Shown one piece after another: positions 1-11,185 of a DNA stretch of 64,000 bases. This DNA comes from Synaphobranchus kaupii. Taxonomy: Eukaryota; Chordata; Actinopteri; Anguilliformes; Synaphobranchidae. Positions within the stretch are counted from its first letter, which is position 1. Each line of letters begins with the position of its first letter. The stretch covers positions 3,586,662-3,650,661 of the forward strand of contig CM056391.1 in the NCBI GenBank assembly GCA_029718625.1. The letters are read 5' to 3'. A program made the position numbers and the translations under genes. The notes under the pieces are model-generated. The model saw only the letters and a program-made list of their open reading frames with translations, did no database searches and was not told the origin of the DNA.

Positions 1-340
1 TTAACCAATCGGTGAAGCGAGTGACAGCGAATGAGAGGAGGCTCACGCGCTCGTGGAACCTCCCGGAGACGCCGAGCATCCAGACCGCTGGCCTGTGCTC
101 TTCTTTTCGAAGAGGCACTCCGGAAAAAAGAGGGTGCCAGATTTGACCGTTCTGGTTTGGTTCCCCGTCGTACCCGGAGGGGGACAGCGGGGGCGGCGGG
201 AGCCGGAACTTTCCGCGTGTCTGCTTCCCGCTAATGAGCCAGGCATCCCGCTTCGTGCATCTTTAATTAGGATTTAAATCTGAGTTGTTTCAAGGCCAAT
301 TAAACACCTACTGGAATTAATGTCTCTACATGTGTAATAA
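1..340. other. GC-rich flank, no gene recognised
   Basis: The first 240 bases are GC- and CpG-rich, then the sequence turns AT-rich. Short open frames overlap on both strands here, but none resembles a known protein and none has splice signals I would trust. It could be the edge of a CpG island belonging to something outside the window. Confidence 0.3.
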
Positions 341-1850
341 ATCAAAAAGTAGTTGCAGTTGCCAACTTTGGACTTGGAAGCCATGTTTTTGTTGGAGAGA
401 GGACGGAGGAAGAGGAGGGGGAACACAACCCCCCCCCCCCCCCCCCCCTCAGCCCTCCCCTCCCCTCAGTATTTTCTCCCAAGAATAAAACTTTTCCACT
501 GAACTGCATCAAACACCTTGCATCTCCGACCAAAGGGATGAATAATGAACTACGGATCCTTCGATTTATAAAAGAAGCGATCTCGGGCGATATGCTGGTG
601 ATCTCTCAGTCATTCCGAAAATGGCCTAGTTCTGCCAAGGAGCCGACTGCTAAACTCTAAACGACTACTGACAGATCCGTGGCCCAAATTTTTTAGGAAA
701 TAAAAATGTGTACGGGTTCCCGCTCTTCTCGACGTGCACAGGCCCGGCGGTTTTGACGGCGAGAGAGTGATGCTCGGTGACAGGTCTTTCCTTTGGTTGT
801 TTGTTATCGTTGCCAATGTTTTAATGCGTCATGGAGGTGCCTGTGGAGTCTGCCGCCCATAGTCGCACTGTCTGCCAGATAGCAAGCAGGCTTTTGAGAA
901 AGATACAGCAATAACAAGATATTAATCTCCCTTGTAATATCAGGGGTAAACGCTGTCTGACTGACAACAACTTTTTCGTATAATATAAATCTGAGTGTTC
1001 TGGCAGTCGTGTGAACCAGAAGAATTAGTAATTATGGGAAATAGGCAGCAAAGAAACAGCTCTATTCACAAATAGGTATATAATTTTGCTCCCATTAAAA
1101 TAGCCATTAATAATTGATGCTCTTAACATGATCTAATTGTTTTTTAGTATCTGTTATTGCCATGAAGTAATTGTTTTGCTCTTCCCGTCTTTGTTTGAAC
1201 CTACACATCCCTCATAATCGACATGAGCAAGTCGCCCCTCATCCATTAATGCTGCAAGCTTTTGTTGTCTTGTTTCGCAGTGCCGATGCTTAAGTCATTT
1301 GTAATGGAAGAGGGATGTCTGTTTTAAGTCTGGTGCCGTTATAAATGTTAATGATGCATTAATGGGGCCTTATAACCTAAAGCGTCACACAGTGACACAA
1401 AATGGCCGTGGCGTTCGGTTTCCAACTGATAAAACTAGGTTTTGGCCGTCGTGATTCGCGATCCATGCCTGATCGTTTTTTAGGGTTTTCTTTTAATTTG
1501 GGGTCTTGTGGTGGTTGCCTCTGCTTTTCCGTCTGTGCAAATAATCAATGGTCACTAATCTGACACAGGTGAGGTTGATTTTAATAAGGTAAATCTGCAA
1601 AACCTCCGGAAACAGAGATAATAGTGACTTGTGGACACAGGTAACCCCAGTCAATATGACTTTGCATTGAATCTTAACCCATGGTGATGGGTTCGGAGTT
1701 TTGTCCTATATGAGTAATTAAGTAGGCCTCTGTGTGTGCTTTGATCAATGATTTGGGTGTGGACAGGCCTCTGCCCTACCATGACCTGAAATTTAGGTGC
1801 TATAAGTTATCGGGCGTGACTAATCGTGTGTGTTGTTGATGAACAAAAGC
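341..1850. other. No gene or repeat recognised
   Basis: Mixed-composition DNA. The only notable item is a C homopolymer of about 20 bases near 430-449. I see no coding pattern, tRNA-like boxes or terminal repeats. Confidence 0.4.
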
Positions 1851-1929
1851 ATATGTCAGTATGGAACAAAGAGATATGCCCTCACAGGTAATATGGACAT
1901 GTGCGCCAGCTCAAGGCCTCTGAGGGTAG

Positions 1930-2410
1930 GCCTACAAGGAAAGAAGCTGGGTCCTGACAGGCCGGAGAGCAGAAACAGGCAGCGACACCAGACATTGGGT
2001 GGACTAGAGACGTTTAATAGTGAGGCTTCACAAAAACAACTATTTACAATAAACAACAACAACAAAACAATTTACGTACAATAAAGAAACGCAAGACACA
2101 TAGGGCAAATGTCTCCCAAATACCCCCTCCATACACATACGCTTAGATACCAATGTTCCCTTTCCTCAGCCCTCTCTTGAATGAGGGTAACTCGGCTCTT
2201 AAATAGTGTTAGCCCCTCCCTGGACTAATCCAATTCCTGGTTATAATATTAAAATCAAAAGAGTAAATAAACAGAAAATTATCTCAATTTGCGTTTCTAT
2301 ACATTTCTTTAAAAAACTACGTTTCCATAATCCCCCTTTAAACCCTGTGATTAAAGTGCGCAAGCGCACCCATTTTGTTTGCTCGGCTCCAGCGCGCTGC
2401 TCTGACCCCC
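1930..2410 (-). mobile_element. Possible solo LTR, unclassified
   Basis: Read on the minus strand, this block has a TATA-like stretch (TATTTAAGAG, near 2197-2206), a T-rich region, and AATAAA/ATTAAA-like signals near 2010-2090, followed by a GC-richer end. That order (U3-like, TATA, poly(A) signal, U5-like) is what a retroviral-type or gypsy-type LTR looks like. I could not find clear TG...CA ends, a target duplication or any internal region, so the call is weak. It may be ordinary intergenic DNA. Confidence 0.2.
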
Positions 2411-3635
2411 AGGTGAGTCACTTAACTTGGATTTTAATTAAATTAATCATTTTAAAATGTGAATAAATCTGTACTTTGATTTCAACCACAAAAAAAAACA
2501 TCTTATCGTGTGCACTCGATCAACAACGTTTTAAATGTTTTGCTACGTTGCTAAATTATAATAAACGAACTACGAACAGCTATACTATGGCCGTCATGCT
2601 TTTAACATGTCTCTTTTCCTCTGCAGGAATGTCACTGGCATAACTCGCATAAACTTAAAAGCAGATATAAATTAGTATGTTCCTTTGAGTCCGTGCATTT
2701 CTAAAAACGAAAATGCGCAAATGTCCTTATCTCTCGCGCACCCTCGCTTCCCCATAGCGAGACGGACGTGAAAGTTTGTGCGGAGAATTTGTTCTCCGTC
2801 ACGCCGTCATACGTCAACGAGGCGATTGCAGCATTCGCCAGACTGTGGAAAGAGAAAGAAACCATTTGCATTTAATTCTCGCCTAGATTTTAAGTCAAAG
2901 ATGACTGCATCCTGACCATATAGCCAAAAAAGAATGTCACCATAAACAGATTCAAGGCATTGATGCAAATTAACCCTTAGGATAAGCAAAATACTTGTTG
3001 AATAAAGACTAGTAACGGTTGCGTCACAACTTGCTGTAACTATCTGATGTATGTGGTGGACGAAAGGTCATTTTTGTACTTTGGTAAAACTTTATAAATA
3101 TTCTGTTCTGTTGAAATTGCTGTGTTCATTTTAGTTGTATCTGTTGCATAGAAACAATAAATGACTTGCATAAAATATCTCTTCCCCACTCACCACCCCT
3201 AATCGGTCATACTTTGTAGATGTTATATAATGGCCAGACATTGCTTCCTCAATAGTGAAGAGAAAATTTCTAAATTCAAATTTTTTAAAATCTGTTTGAA
3301 GAATTGAAATAGATTGGCATTCATGACATATCAAAGAAAGGTTCCGCTGTAAGTTTTAAAATCATAACAGCAGGTGTGCGTGTACGCTGGGTAGAAAGAC
3401 ATTATACACCTGGGGGCACGAGAGACTGTTGGACGGAATCTTGATGAATATCACCTGACAGCCAAATAATCAAATCACTGGATGAAGACGGACGTGATTA
3501 TGGTATTCAACAATGAACGGCTCTACCCCTTTAGAGTCCCTAAATCAATCTCATATTTATATGACTTTGTGTTGAGTAATAATGCTGTCAATCATTATCA
3601 GGGACTAGAGTGAGTGGGAACACTGGGGGTTCATT
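2411..3635. other. No gene or repeat recognised
   Basis: AT-rich DNA with scattered stops in all frames. No recognisable coding segment, RNA gene or mobile element was seen. Confidence 0.4.
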
Positions 3636-3639
3636 CCAA

Positions 3640-3775
3640 TCGCTTATTTTTACTCCTTGCATCCTTTCCTTGCATCCTTTCCTCGCTCCATAGCGTCGCC
3701 CAATGGAGGATGCGAGGAAAGGATGCAAGGATCAGATAAGAGGAAAGGATGCAAGGATCAGATACGAGGATGGAG
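3640..3775. repeat. Inverted plus tandem repeat (GGATGCAAGGA motif)
   Basis: The left part (about 3640-3689) carries two copies of CTTGCATCCTTTCC. The right part (about 3703-3755) carries the reverse complement GGAAAGGATGCAAGG, itself repeated about 30 bases apart. Together they form a small stem-loop with duplicated arms, typical of a decayed MITE. No target-site duplication is evident. Confidence 0.55.
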
Positions 3776-4039
3776 GAAACGAGGCAAAATATATTAGGAA
3801 AATGGAACGTCCTTGCTCAATCAAGTGTCAACGGCATATTATGCTCACGTGTCATGGTTTTTAACCCTTTTCCCTATTCGGTCGTTTTCCTTGGTGGCCA
3901 CGCGAGGGCGCTGCCCTTTTGGTGGATGCTTGCTCCGTCCTGCTTGGATTGCGGAGCTTCTGTTATCGTGCACACCTGTGCGTGGTCACCTTGAGAGATA
4001 TTTAAGCCTCCCGTTTCCTTCGTTCGGGGCTTCGAGTCA

Positions 4040-5120
4040 GGGTTTTTGTTTATACTGAGAGGCTGTCGTGCTATTTTTGCGTTGGTCTTTTGTTGCAGCT
4101 GTCCTTCGTCCTTTTTACCTACGGGACGATTTTGTTCGGAACTGTTGTTCTGTTCGGGTTCCGGGTATGTTTCTCCTTGTGTGGAGTTTGGGCGAGGTTT
4201 GTGGACATGTTTGTGTGTGACTGCGTGTTTCCGAAAATAGCCTCAGAACGTTAGCTCTCTGTTCCTTCGCTTCGTTACATATTCTTTTACTGAGAGGCTA
4301 GGGCGGTTTTCAATTAAGCTTGCGTTAGTCTATTTGGATAGTAAAGTTATGGGACGACGGTGCTCCGTCGGCTCACCTGTAAAATGTTTCTCTCTCCTGG
4401 GAGATCGGGTGTTTACCCCTTTGTTTTCTGCATTAGACTGCGAGCCTATTAATCTCGCCATGGAACGTTAAATCTCTGTTCCTGTTCGCCTCGTTACATT
4501 TCCCCTTACTGAGAGGCAGGGCTTGTATTTGTGTTTGTGCTTGTGTTAGTCAGATAGCCGATAGTTTCGGTGCAGCTGTCCTTTCGTCTTTTGTGCTTTT
4601 TCTCCGTGTATGGAGATTTGGGCGATTCTGTTCAGAACTGTAGTTCTGTTCGCCCTTCGGTGAATGTCGTCTCATAGGGTTGTGGACATGTTGTGGACAT
4701 GTTTGCGTGTGACTGCGAGCCTCAATCTAAGCCTTGGAACATGAATTATCTGTTCCTTCGCCTCGTTACATTTCTCCTTACTGAGAGGCTAGGGCGTGGC
4801 TCTCTATTTTAAGCTTAGTCATTTTGCTGGTAAGGCTATGGGACTGCGGTGCTCCGTCGGCTCGCCTGTAAAATGTAAAATCTTTCGCCTCCTCTTATAC
4901 AATCATATCATTCTGAAATATTTGTTGACTGTTTATTTATTTGTGCCTTTACGCTACTCGTCCGTTCTTGTGTGTCTCGTTACCGAGACAGGGCGCATAT
5001 TATTTCTGGCTATTCAGACCCCTGTCCTTGCGCTCTACTTGGCGTGTGACAGTGAGCCGGTTAGTAGCGTCGGTAGTGGTCTTCGTTGTTCGTTGTCTTG
5101 TCTCCTCCCTTAACTGCGGG
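4040..5120. repeat. Degenerate tandem block, about 489-bp period
   Basis: GCTCCGTCGGCTC(A/G)CCTG occurs at 4362 and again at 4851, 489 bases apart. TTACTGAGAGGC-type segments preceded by GTTCC..CGTTACAT occur near 4261, 4478 and 4752. Segments with TTTGGGCGA and TTGTGGACATG recur around 4187-4220 and 4618-4700. The block is therefore two diverged copies of a unit of about 489 bp with internal half-repeats. I do not recognise the family. It could be the repeated leader of a retrotransposon or a decayed satellite. There is no long open frame across both copies. Confidence 0.6.
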
Positions 5121-5675
5121 GTATCCCGCCTTAGTGGCCCTAGGGCTTTAAGAATCCCCTTGCTGCGTTTTGCTCCTCCTTCCTCACACGTCACGCCCCC
5201 CTTACATCACGTGCCTAATTATAATGCTTTTTAGCTTATTTTTTCATGATTAAACAGTTATTTTGTTGGTTATAAATAATGAGTGTCATATGCATTAGTG
5301 CTTTATAATAAATGGAAAGGAACGGTAAAATTGCATTTGTGTAGGGGTGTGTGTGCCTGCGACATGGCAGATGAGAAGTGTGGTGGATAATTTATACACG
5401 ACACGTATTCCGAGAAAAGGCTTCTGCAAAGGCTACACTTGTGTTTCCTCACTGAAGCACACTCCGGGAGCCTCCTTGTTCCCCACTCCTCGCTCCTCCA
5501 AGGAGCATTTAGCAGTTTGGAATGTCCTTAATGATGGCGAACCTCGATCAATTTCCGGGTCAGGCGAGGACCGAGGAGAAGAGGATGGATAAATTTGGAG
5601 TGAGATCTCCTCTTCTTCCATTGGGTTTGGCTCGCAACCTATGAAAAAGGTGCACTACCGCCACCTACTGTGCTG
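5121..5675. other. No gene recognised
   Basis: Intergenic-type DNA. Weakly complementary segments near 5485-5510 and 5565-5595 (CTCCT-rich versus AGGAGAAGAGGA) suggest another worn MITE, but the match is too poor to call. Confidence 0.3.
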
Positions 5676-5758
5676 GAGTGTGGATCAGATCTACACACTC
5701 CCAACTCGTCAACATATGGACGCTCGGACAGGACCCCCTTGTCATCACTTTTCAACAC
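5676..5758 (+). repeat. Inverted-repeat arm flanking the LINE (left)
   Basis: This segment, including CGTCAACATATGGACGCT and TGTCATCACTTTTCAACA, is found in inverted orientation at 10529-10612 with a few mismatches. The two arms face each other across the LINE. The left arm also contains a small imperfect palindrome around GGATCAGATCT. They are either two independent copies of one repeat or the split ends of an older element into which the LINE inserted. Confidence 0.75.
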
Positions 5759-6060
5759 ACTGGGTACCCCATTTTTCTACGTGCAGGGTAGTCCGATAGA
5801 CTTTCGTGGAAGGTTGATGCTAGATTGGATAGCCCAGAGGGACCTGGGCGGGACCCTGGGACACTATCTTAACAGTTCGGGCATGAGCCCGAGTTACGTG
5901 AACTCCTGTGAGGTTATGTTTAGGGGTTGCGAAAAGGTTGATGCTAGATTAACAACCAATCACAGCAGAGCGTCCCTCCCAGGGTCTCGCCCAACCTTCC
6001 ATGAAAGTCTATCGGACTACCCTGCATGTACAAAAATTGCGCTATAGGGGTACCCAGTGC
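5757..6060. mobile_element. Fold-back MITE, unclassified
   Basis: The ends are ACTGGGTACCCC (left, 5759) and GGGGTACCCAGT (right, ends 6059). Long imperfect arms follow: the left arm with GCAGGGTAGTCCGATAGACT near 5783-5802 is matched by its reverse complement near 6008-6030, and GGGCGGGACCCTGGGA near 5846 by a reverse copy near 5978-5992. GGTTGATGCTAGATT also appears twice in direct orientation (about 5813 and 5937). There is no transposase coding. It is a non-autonomous inverted-repeat element; superfamily unknown. Confidence 0.7.
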
Positions 6061-6179
6061 ATAAGTCCCAGAGTCCAAACACAAACTGGCTCAAGAATGT
6101 TCCGGATGTTCATCGGATGTGAGAGGACGCTGGCGTGTTTGTTCGCCGCTTCTCCATCTGAGATTTGAATTTAATTTTA

Positions 6180-6275
6180 ACATAGTTTTAGCTAGTTTTA
6201 ACAAAGTTTTAGCTAGTTTTTAACAAAGTTTTAGTTAGTTTAGCTAGTTTTAACAAAGTTTTAGCTGTTTTAACG
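6180..6275 (+). repeat. Short tandem repeat (TTTTAGCTAG / TTTTAACAAAG)
   Basis: Four to five imperfect copies of a unit of about 21-25 bases built from GTTTTAGCTAG and TTTTAACAAAG, lying at the start of the probable LINE 5' UTR. Confidence 0.7.
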
Positions 6276-6308
6276 TCGGACTTTTGTCCTGCCTGGACTG
6301 TTAGCTTT

Positions 6309-7110
6309 TATCAAGCTCTGCCTGAACACTTTCCCCACCTGTTCGCTACTTTTTACGGTGGTTACGTGCCTGCTACACCAGCTAATGTAGCAGCTGGCTA
6401 CACCGGGCTCCCGTTCCAGGCAAAGTCCGTCTCACTGCTGCCAGCTGCCGCCGCTGCTGTTGGGCCCTCTCCTGACAGCTTGCACTGTTGTGCTTCCATC
6501 TGCCCGGCGGCACCACCACTGCTACCACCACTGCTACAGAAAGTATCATCCCGGACAGCCCTTCAGCTGTCTTGGAGCGGCTCCGGCTGGGACCGCCACC
6601 TTTCCAGTTAACTGCTAGCTAGCTAGCTAGCAGCCTCCTCAGCTCGTCCCAGCTGCGGTTACCCTGCCCTGGCCAGGACCACAGCATAGCAGCCCTCTCA
6701 ACGCTCGTTTCCCAGCCTCAAACCTGGGCATTTCTGGATCCTTATCAAGCTCTGCCTGAACTCTTTCACCACCTGCTCGCTACTTTTTTACGGTGGTTAC
6801 ATACCTGCTACACCAGCTAATGTAGCAGCTAGCTACACCGGGCTCCCGTTTCAGGCAAAGTCCGTCTCACTGCTGCCTGCTGCAAAGTCCGTCTCACTGC
6901 TGCCAGCTGCCGCCGCTGCTGTTGGGCCCTCTCCTGTCAGCTTGCACTGTTGTGCTTCCATCTGGCCGGCAGCACCACCACTGCTTCAGAAAGTTGCAGC
7001 CTGGACAGCCCTTCAGCTGTCTTGGAGCGGTTCCGGCTGGGACCGCCACCTTTCCAGTTAGCTGCTAGCTAGCTAGCTAGCAGCCTCCTCAGCTCGTCCC
7101 AGTCCTAACG
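6309..7110 (+). repeat. Tandem duplication in LINE 5' UTR, about 430-bp period
   Basis: Unit 1 begins at about 6309 and unit 2 at about 6742, both with TATCAAGCTCTGCCTGAAC. Both continue through CGGTGGTTAC, TACACCAGCTAATGTAGCAG, CAGCTGCCGCCGCTGCTGTT and GAGCGG(C/T)TCCGGCTGGGACC, and end with the same GCTAGCTAGCTAGCAGCC microsatellite and CTCAGCTCGTCCCAG. Unit 2 carries an extra 20-odd-base local duplication (CAAAGTCCGTCTCACTGCTG, twice). Such promoter-bearing repeats are typical of LINE 5' UTRs. Promoter function here is inference. Confidence 0.85.
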
Positions 7111-7153
7111 TTAGGCAGTTAGCACTGTGCTAACTGCGTTCGCCCGCTTCAAA

Positions 7154-10100
7154 ATGATCAAATACTCCACTGCACAGCTTCTCAAACTTAATACACTTAT
7201 CAATCCACCTCTATGCATCTCCGCCATCAAACACCGTGGACTGTTACGCCGATCCAGATACATCCATAGAGGTTCACGCCGACACTTTGTTTACAACTCA
7301 TCTGATTACTCCATCCCGTCTATCTGGTCACCCGCTCGCACTGTCGCAGATTCATTACGTCATCACAACAAACACCACGTTCACTCCGCCTCCCTCCGCT
7401 CACTGATCAAAGCAAACCTGCCCACCCAGACACAATCATATCTCAAATTTGCACTTTTTAACACCCGATCCCTAAACACTAAAGGCCCCATTCTCAATGA
7501 ATTCATCACTGACAACAAACTGGACTTTCTCTGCTTAACTGAAACCTGGCATAAACCATCTGAATATTTCTCTCTTAACCAAACTGCACCCGCTGGATAC
7601 ACATATATGGACAAACCACGCCAGGATGGGCGCGGTGGCGGCATAGCAACATTTCACCGACAAACAATAAAAACCAGCGCAATATCCATTCCCTCCCCCC
7701 CCTCCTTCGAACATCTTGCTTTTAAACTGTCTGGTCCAAAACCCCTTGTCACTGCTGTCATCTACCGTCCCCCCCAAACCAAACCCCTTATTTCCCTCTG
7801 ACCTATCCGAATTCCTCACCCAGCTCTGTGCCATATCCCCATCTATCCTTCTACTTGGTGACTTCAATATCCATGTCGACTCTCCTGACTGCAAAACTAC
7901 AATAGAACTATTGGACATTTTACACTATTTCAACATCACCCAACACATTGATTTCCCCACCCACGGAAAAGGACACACACTGGATCTGGTCTGCACCTCT
8001 GGCATCACCATCCGCAACCTCACCAGCACTGACCTCACAATTTCCGACCATCTGGCTATCACCCTGGACATTGTCATTCCCATCCCCCTTGTCAAACAGG
8101 AACGCACCATCACATTCCGTAAGGTCAACTCCATAAACTCCTCCTCCTTCTCTTCCATCTTGGCCGACACTATCTCCGACCCTGCCCTCACTCCAAACGC
8201 CTCTGTCACTGACCTAGTTAATAAATACAATACTGCACTCTCCTCCTGTCTTGATGAAATTGCCCCCACAAAAACCAAATCCGTCTCCTTCACTCACTCC
8301 GCCCCCTGGTACACCGATCAACTCCGCCAACTCAAAGCCAAGGGCCGCCAACTTGAAAGACTTGCCAATAAAACCGGACTCACTGTTCACTTGGATGCCT
8401 ACAAATTCCACCAACAACAATACAAAGATGCCCTCAACAACGCTCGTTCCTCGCACTACTCCTTCATCATCCAAACTGGCTCCAACAACCCCAAAACTCT
8501 CTTCTCCACTATCAACAAACTCCTCAAGCCCATGGACACCATCTCTAACTCCTTCACCACCAGCAAATGCAATTCCTTCCTGTCATCTTTTCAATCTAAA
8601 ATCGATACAATTCACCGCCAGCTATCTGCCTCCTCCCTCACCACCCCCCCATGCCTTCAACCAGATCCCCCCCTACTCCCTAGCCATTCATTCTCATCCT
8701 TCAGTCCTATCTCCGAATCCGATCTCTCCTCCATAGTCACCAGTATGAAGTCATCAACCAGTGCCCTCGACCCTATTCCCACCTTCCTAGTCAAGGCTTG
8801 CCTCCCCACTCTCTCCCCACTTATCACCAACATAATCAACTCCTCCCTGTCCACTGGTCTCGTCCCCCCCTCCCTCAAGCTTGCTGCCGTTACCCCCATT
8901 CTAAAAAAACCTGGTCTCGACCCTGACATCCCCAACAACTACCGGCCCATATCCAACCTCCGCTGTCGCCGCTCAACTCAAAACCCACCTCCACAACAAT
9001 AACCTCTACGAACCCTTCCAATCCGGCTTCCGCACCAATCACAGTACAGAAACTGCACTACTGAAAATCACTAATGACATCCTTCTCTCTGCTGACTCCG
9101 GCTCTTTAACCATCCTTATCCTCCTCGACCTCACCGCCGCCTTTGACACCATCAACCACTCCATCCTCCTCTCACGCCTTCACTCCCTTGGTATTTCCGG
9201 TACTGTCCTCTCCTGGTTCACCTCCTACCTCTCCAACAGACACCAATACATCTCCATAAACCACTGCCAATCCTCCACCGCCCCAGTCATTCATGGTGTC
9301 CCCCAAGGATCAGTGCTCGGCCCCCCCCTCTTCATCCTGTATATACTTCCCCTGGGTCAAATTCTCCGCCGCCATGGCCTCCGCTTCCATTGCTATGCAG
9401 ACGACACACAACTCTACCTCTCCTCCAAAACCATCACCTCAACCACCCACTCCACCCTCACCACCTGCCTTGCTGATATAAAAACTTGGATGCAACAGAA
9501 CTTTCTCCAACTCAACTGCAATAAATCGGAAATACTCATCATCGGCCCAAACTCCCTCATCCGCTCCGCCCAGACCTTCTCTCTCACCATTGACGGTTCC
9601 ATCGTCACCCCCCTCCACCCATGTCCGCAACCTCGGCATCATCCTCGACCCCACCCTCTCATTCCTACCACACGTCAACCACATCACCAAAACTGCCTTC
9701 TTTCACCTCCGGAACATTGCCCGCCTCCGTCCCTCCCTGTCCCTTTCCGCTGCTGAAACCCTCATCCATGCCCTCATAACCTCCAGACTCGATTACTGCA
9801 ATAGCATCCTCTATGGTTCACCCAACAAAATCCTCAATAAACTACAATACGTTCAGAACTCTGCTGCCCGTCTGCTCACCTCCACCCGTCGCCGAGATCA
9901 CATCACCCCTGTCCTCCACAACCTCCACTGGCTCCCGGTTAAACACAGGATTGACTACAAAATACTGCTCATCACCTACAAAGCCCTAAATAACCTGGCC
10001 CCTCCCTACCTCTCTGACCTCCTCCCCCGTCACACTCCTTCCCGTCGCCTCAGGTCCGCTGACACGAACAATCTGACAATCCCCAGGACCAAGCTCCGGA

Positions 10101-10240
10101 CCTGGGGCGACAGGGCCTTTTCAGTTGCTGCACCCTCCCTCTGGAATGCCCTCCCCATCCACATCCGTCTGGCAACCACCCTACCATCCTTCAAACAGGC
10201 TCTCAAAACCCACCTCTTCAAACTGGCTTTCCCCTGTTAA
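7154..10240 (+). pseudogene. L2-type endonuclease/reverse transcriptase, broken
   Basis: The ORF would encode the apurinic-like endonuclease and reverse transcriptase that nick DNA and copy the LINE RNA by target-primed reverse transcription. The start at 7154 (AAAATGA) opens the frame. Endonuclease signatures are FNTRSL, LTETWH, GGGIATF, LLGDFNIH and SDHLAI. RT signatures are [30 protein letters not shown] and YADDTQLY. The C-terminus has WLPV..RIDYK, LWNALP and LKTHLFKL. Three lesions break it: an apparent extra C in the 7-C run at 7769-7775; a loss between NYRPISNL and the AAQLKTHL segment near 8967, which from frame and family memory is about 26 bases and removes the K-[IL]-LEK segment; and an apparent extra C in the run at 9608-9613. 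Between lesions the frames are clean, so the copy is young. The two homopolymer shifts could also be sequencing errors. Confidence 0.93.
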
Positions 10241-10528
10241 ACATCCTCCCCTCTATCCCATGACTGAAATTTTAAATTATACTCCTTCTTTTTATCTGTC
10301 TTAATTATTTTATTTTATTCTATTTTATTTATTTATTTTTTATTTTAATTTTATTTATTTTTATTTTTATTATTATTTTTTTCTTTATTTTTATTTTTTA
10401 TTATTATTATTTTTATTAACTACTTATTAAATAATTTTACTGTGTGTAATTTTAAACTGTAAAGCACTTCGAGTACCTAGAAAAGCGCTATAGAAATTGA
10501 ATGCATTATTATTATTATTATTATTATA

Positions 10529-10612
10529 GTGCGTTGAAAAGTGACAAGGGGTCCTGACCAAGCGTCCATATGTTGACAAGTTGGGAGTGAGAACGTGTTC
10601 ATCAGATCGAGC
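10529..10612 (-). repeat. Inverted-repeat arm flanking the LINE (right)
   Basis: This is the reverse-orientation copy of 5676-5758. It reads GCGTTGAAAAGTGACAAGG, then GCGTCCATATGTTGAC and GTTGGGAGTGAGA, immediately after the LINE (ATT)n tail. The abrupt boundary at 10529 marks the LINE 3' junction. Confidence 0.75.
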
Positions 10613-10937
10613 CAACCCTGTTACTGAGAGGAAGTAAACCAATGCCCTGTGTGCCATCTCCTCCATGATTTTCTGTTTGGGAGATCTATAGAGCATCTGG
10701 AGACGGTGCATATTGACCTTAAAGGCAATTACATATTTATTATTAATAGCTAAAAACACTTTGATGGATGCCTTTGGAAATGGTAAAGCATTTGTAGTTG
10801 GTATTCAGTAATAATCTGGCTGTATCTAGGCTTCAGTGAGCTTAATAACACAACTCGCCCATTGGCCCACAGAATGTAGAATATGGCGCACGTCAACCCC
10901 AAACACCCCCCCCTCCCCAGGGAACAGCCCCCCACCG
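10613..10937. other. No gene recognised
   Basis: Plain DNA between the inverted-repeat arm and a CA microsatellite. Nothing identifiable. Confidence 0.35.
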
Positions 10938-10939
10938 CA

Positions 10940-10998
<59 letters not shown>
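10938..10998 (+). repeat. (CA)n microsatellite
   Basis: About 30 uninterrupted CA units. Confidence 0.98.
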
Positions 10999-11001
<3 letters not shown>

Positions 11002-11021
11002 GCGTAGCGTTTAACTGTTAC

Positions 11022-11185
11022 GAGTGGCAGAGCGGCGCAGTGGTTCGGGAGCTAGGCTCGTAGCTCAGAAGCCGGTGGGTTTGATTCCCTGTAGGGGGGT
11101 TGCTGCTGTGTACTGCTGAGTAAGACACTTAACCTGAACTGGTTCAGTAAAAATATCCTGCCGTGTAAAATGGGTCATTAATGAA
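11022..11185 (+). mobile_element. tRNA-derived SINE
   Basis: The head has pol III boxes: a box-A-like AGAGCGGCGCAGTGG (about 11029) and a box-B-like GGGTTTGATTCCC near 11086. The body GAGTAAGACACTTAACCTGA..TTCAGTAAAAATATCC is the one that recurs at 38169 (+) and, inverted, at 38455, 49707 and 63479. This copy lacks a clear LINE-like tail and is probably 3' truncated or decayed. Confidence 0.75.

Larger units (their letters stand above)
6140..10528 (+). mobile_element. Nearly full-length L2/Maui-type LINE
   Basis: This is a non-LTR retrotransposon with a repetitive 5' UTR (about 6140-7153), a single endonuclease-reverse transcriptase frame broken at three places (7154-10240), an AT-rich 3' UTR (10241-10440) and the L2-type 3' end. 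That end reads AAAGCACTTCGAGTACCTAG, then AAAAGCGCTATAGAAATTGA and a (ATT)n tail ending at 10528. The endonuclease and RT motifs and the WNALP...F...LKTHLF C-terminus fit the L2/CR1 group as seen in fish. The exact 5' start is uncertain. No clear target-site duplication was seen, as is usual for L2. Confidence 0.92.

Noticed and set aside
5670..6047. 125-codon frame over the fold-back MITE
   Set aside because: Lies across inverted-repeat arms; no transposase motif.
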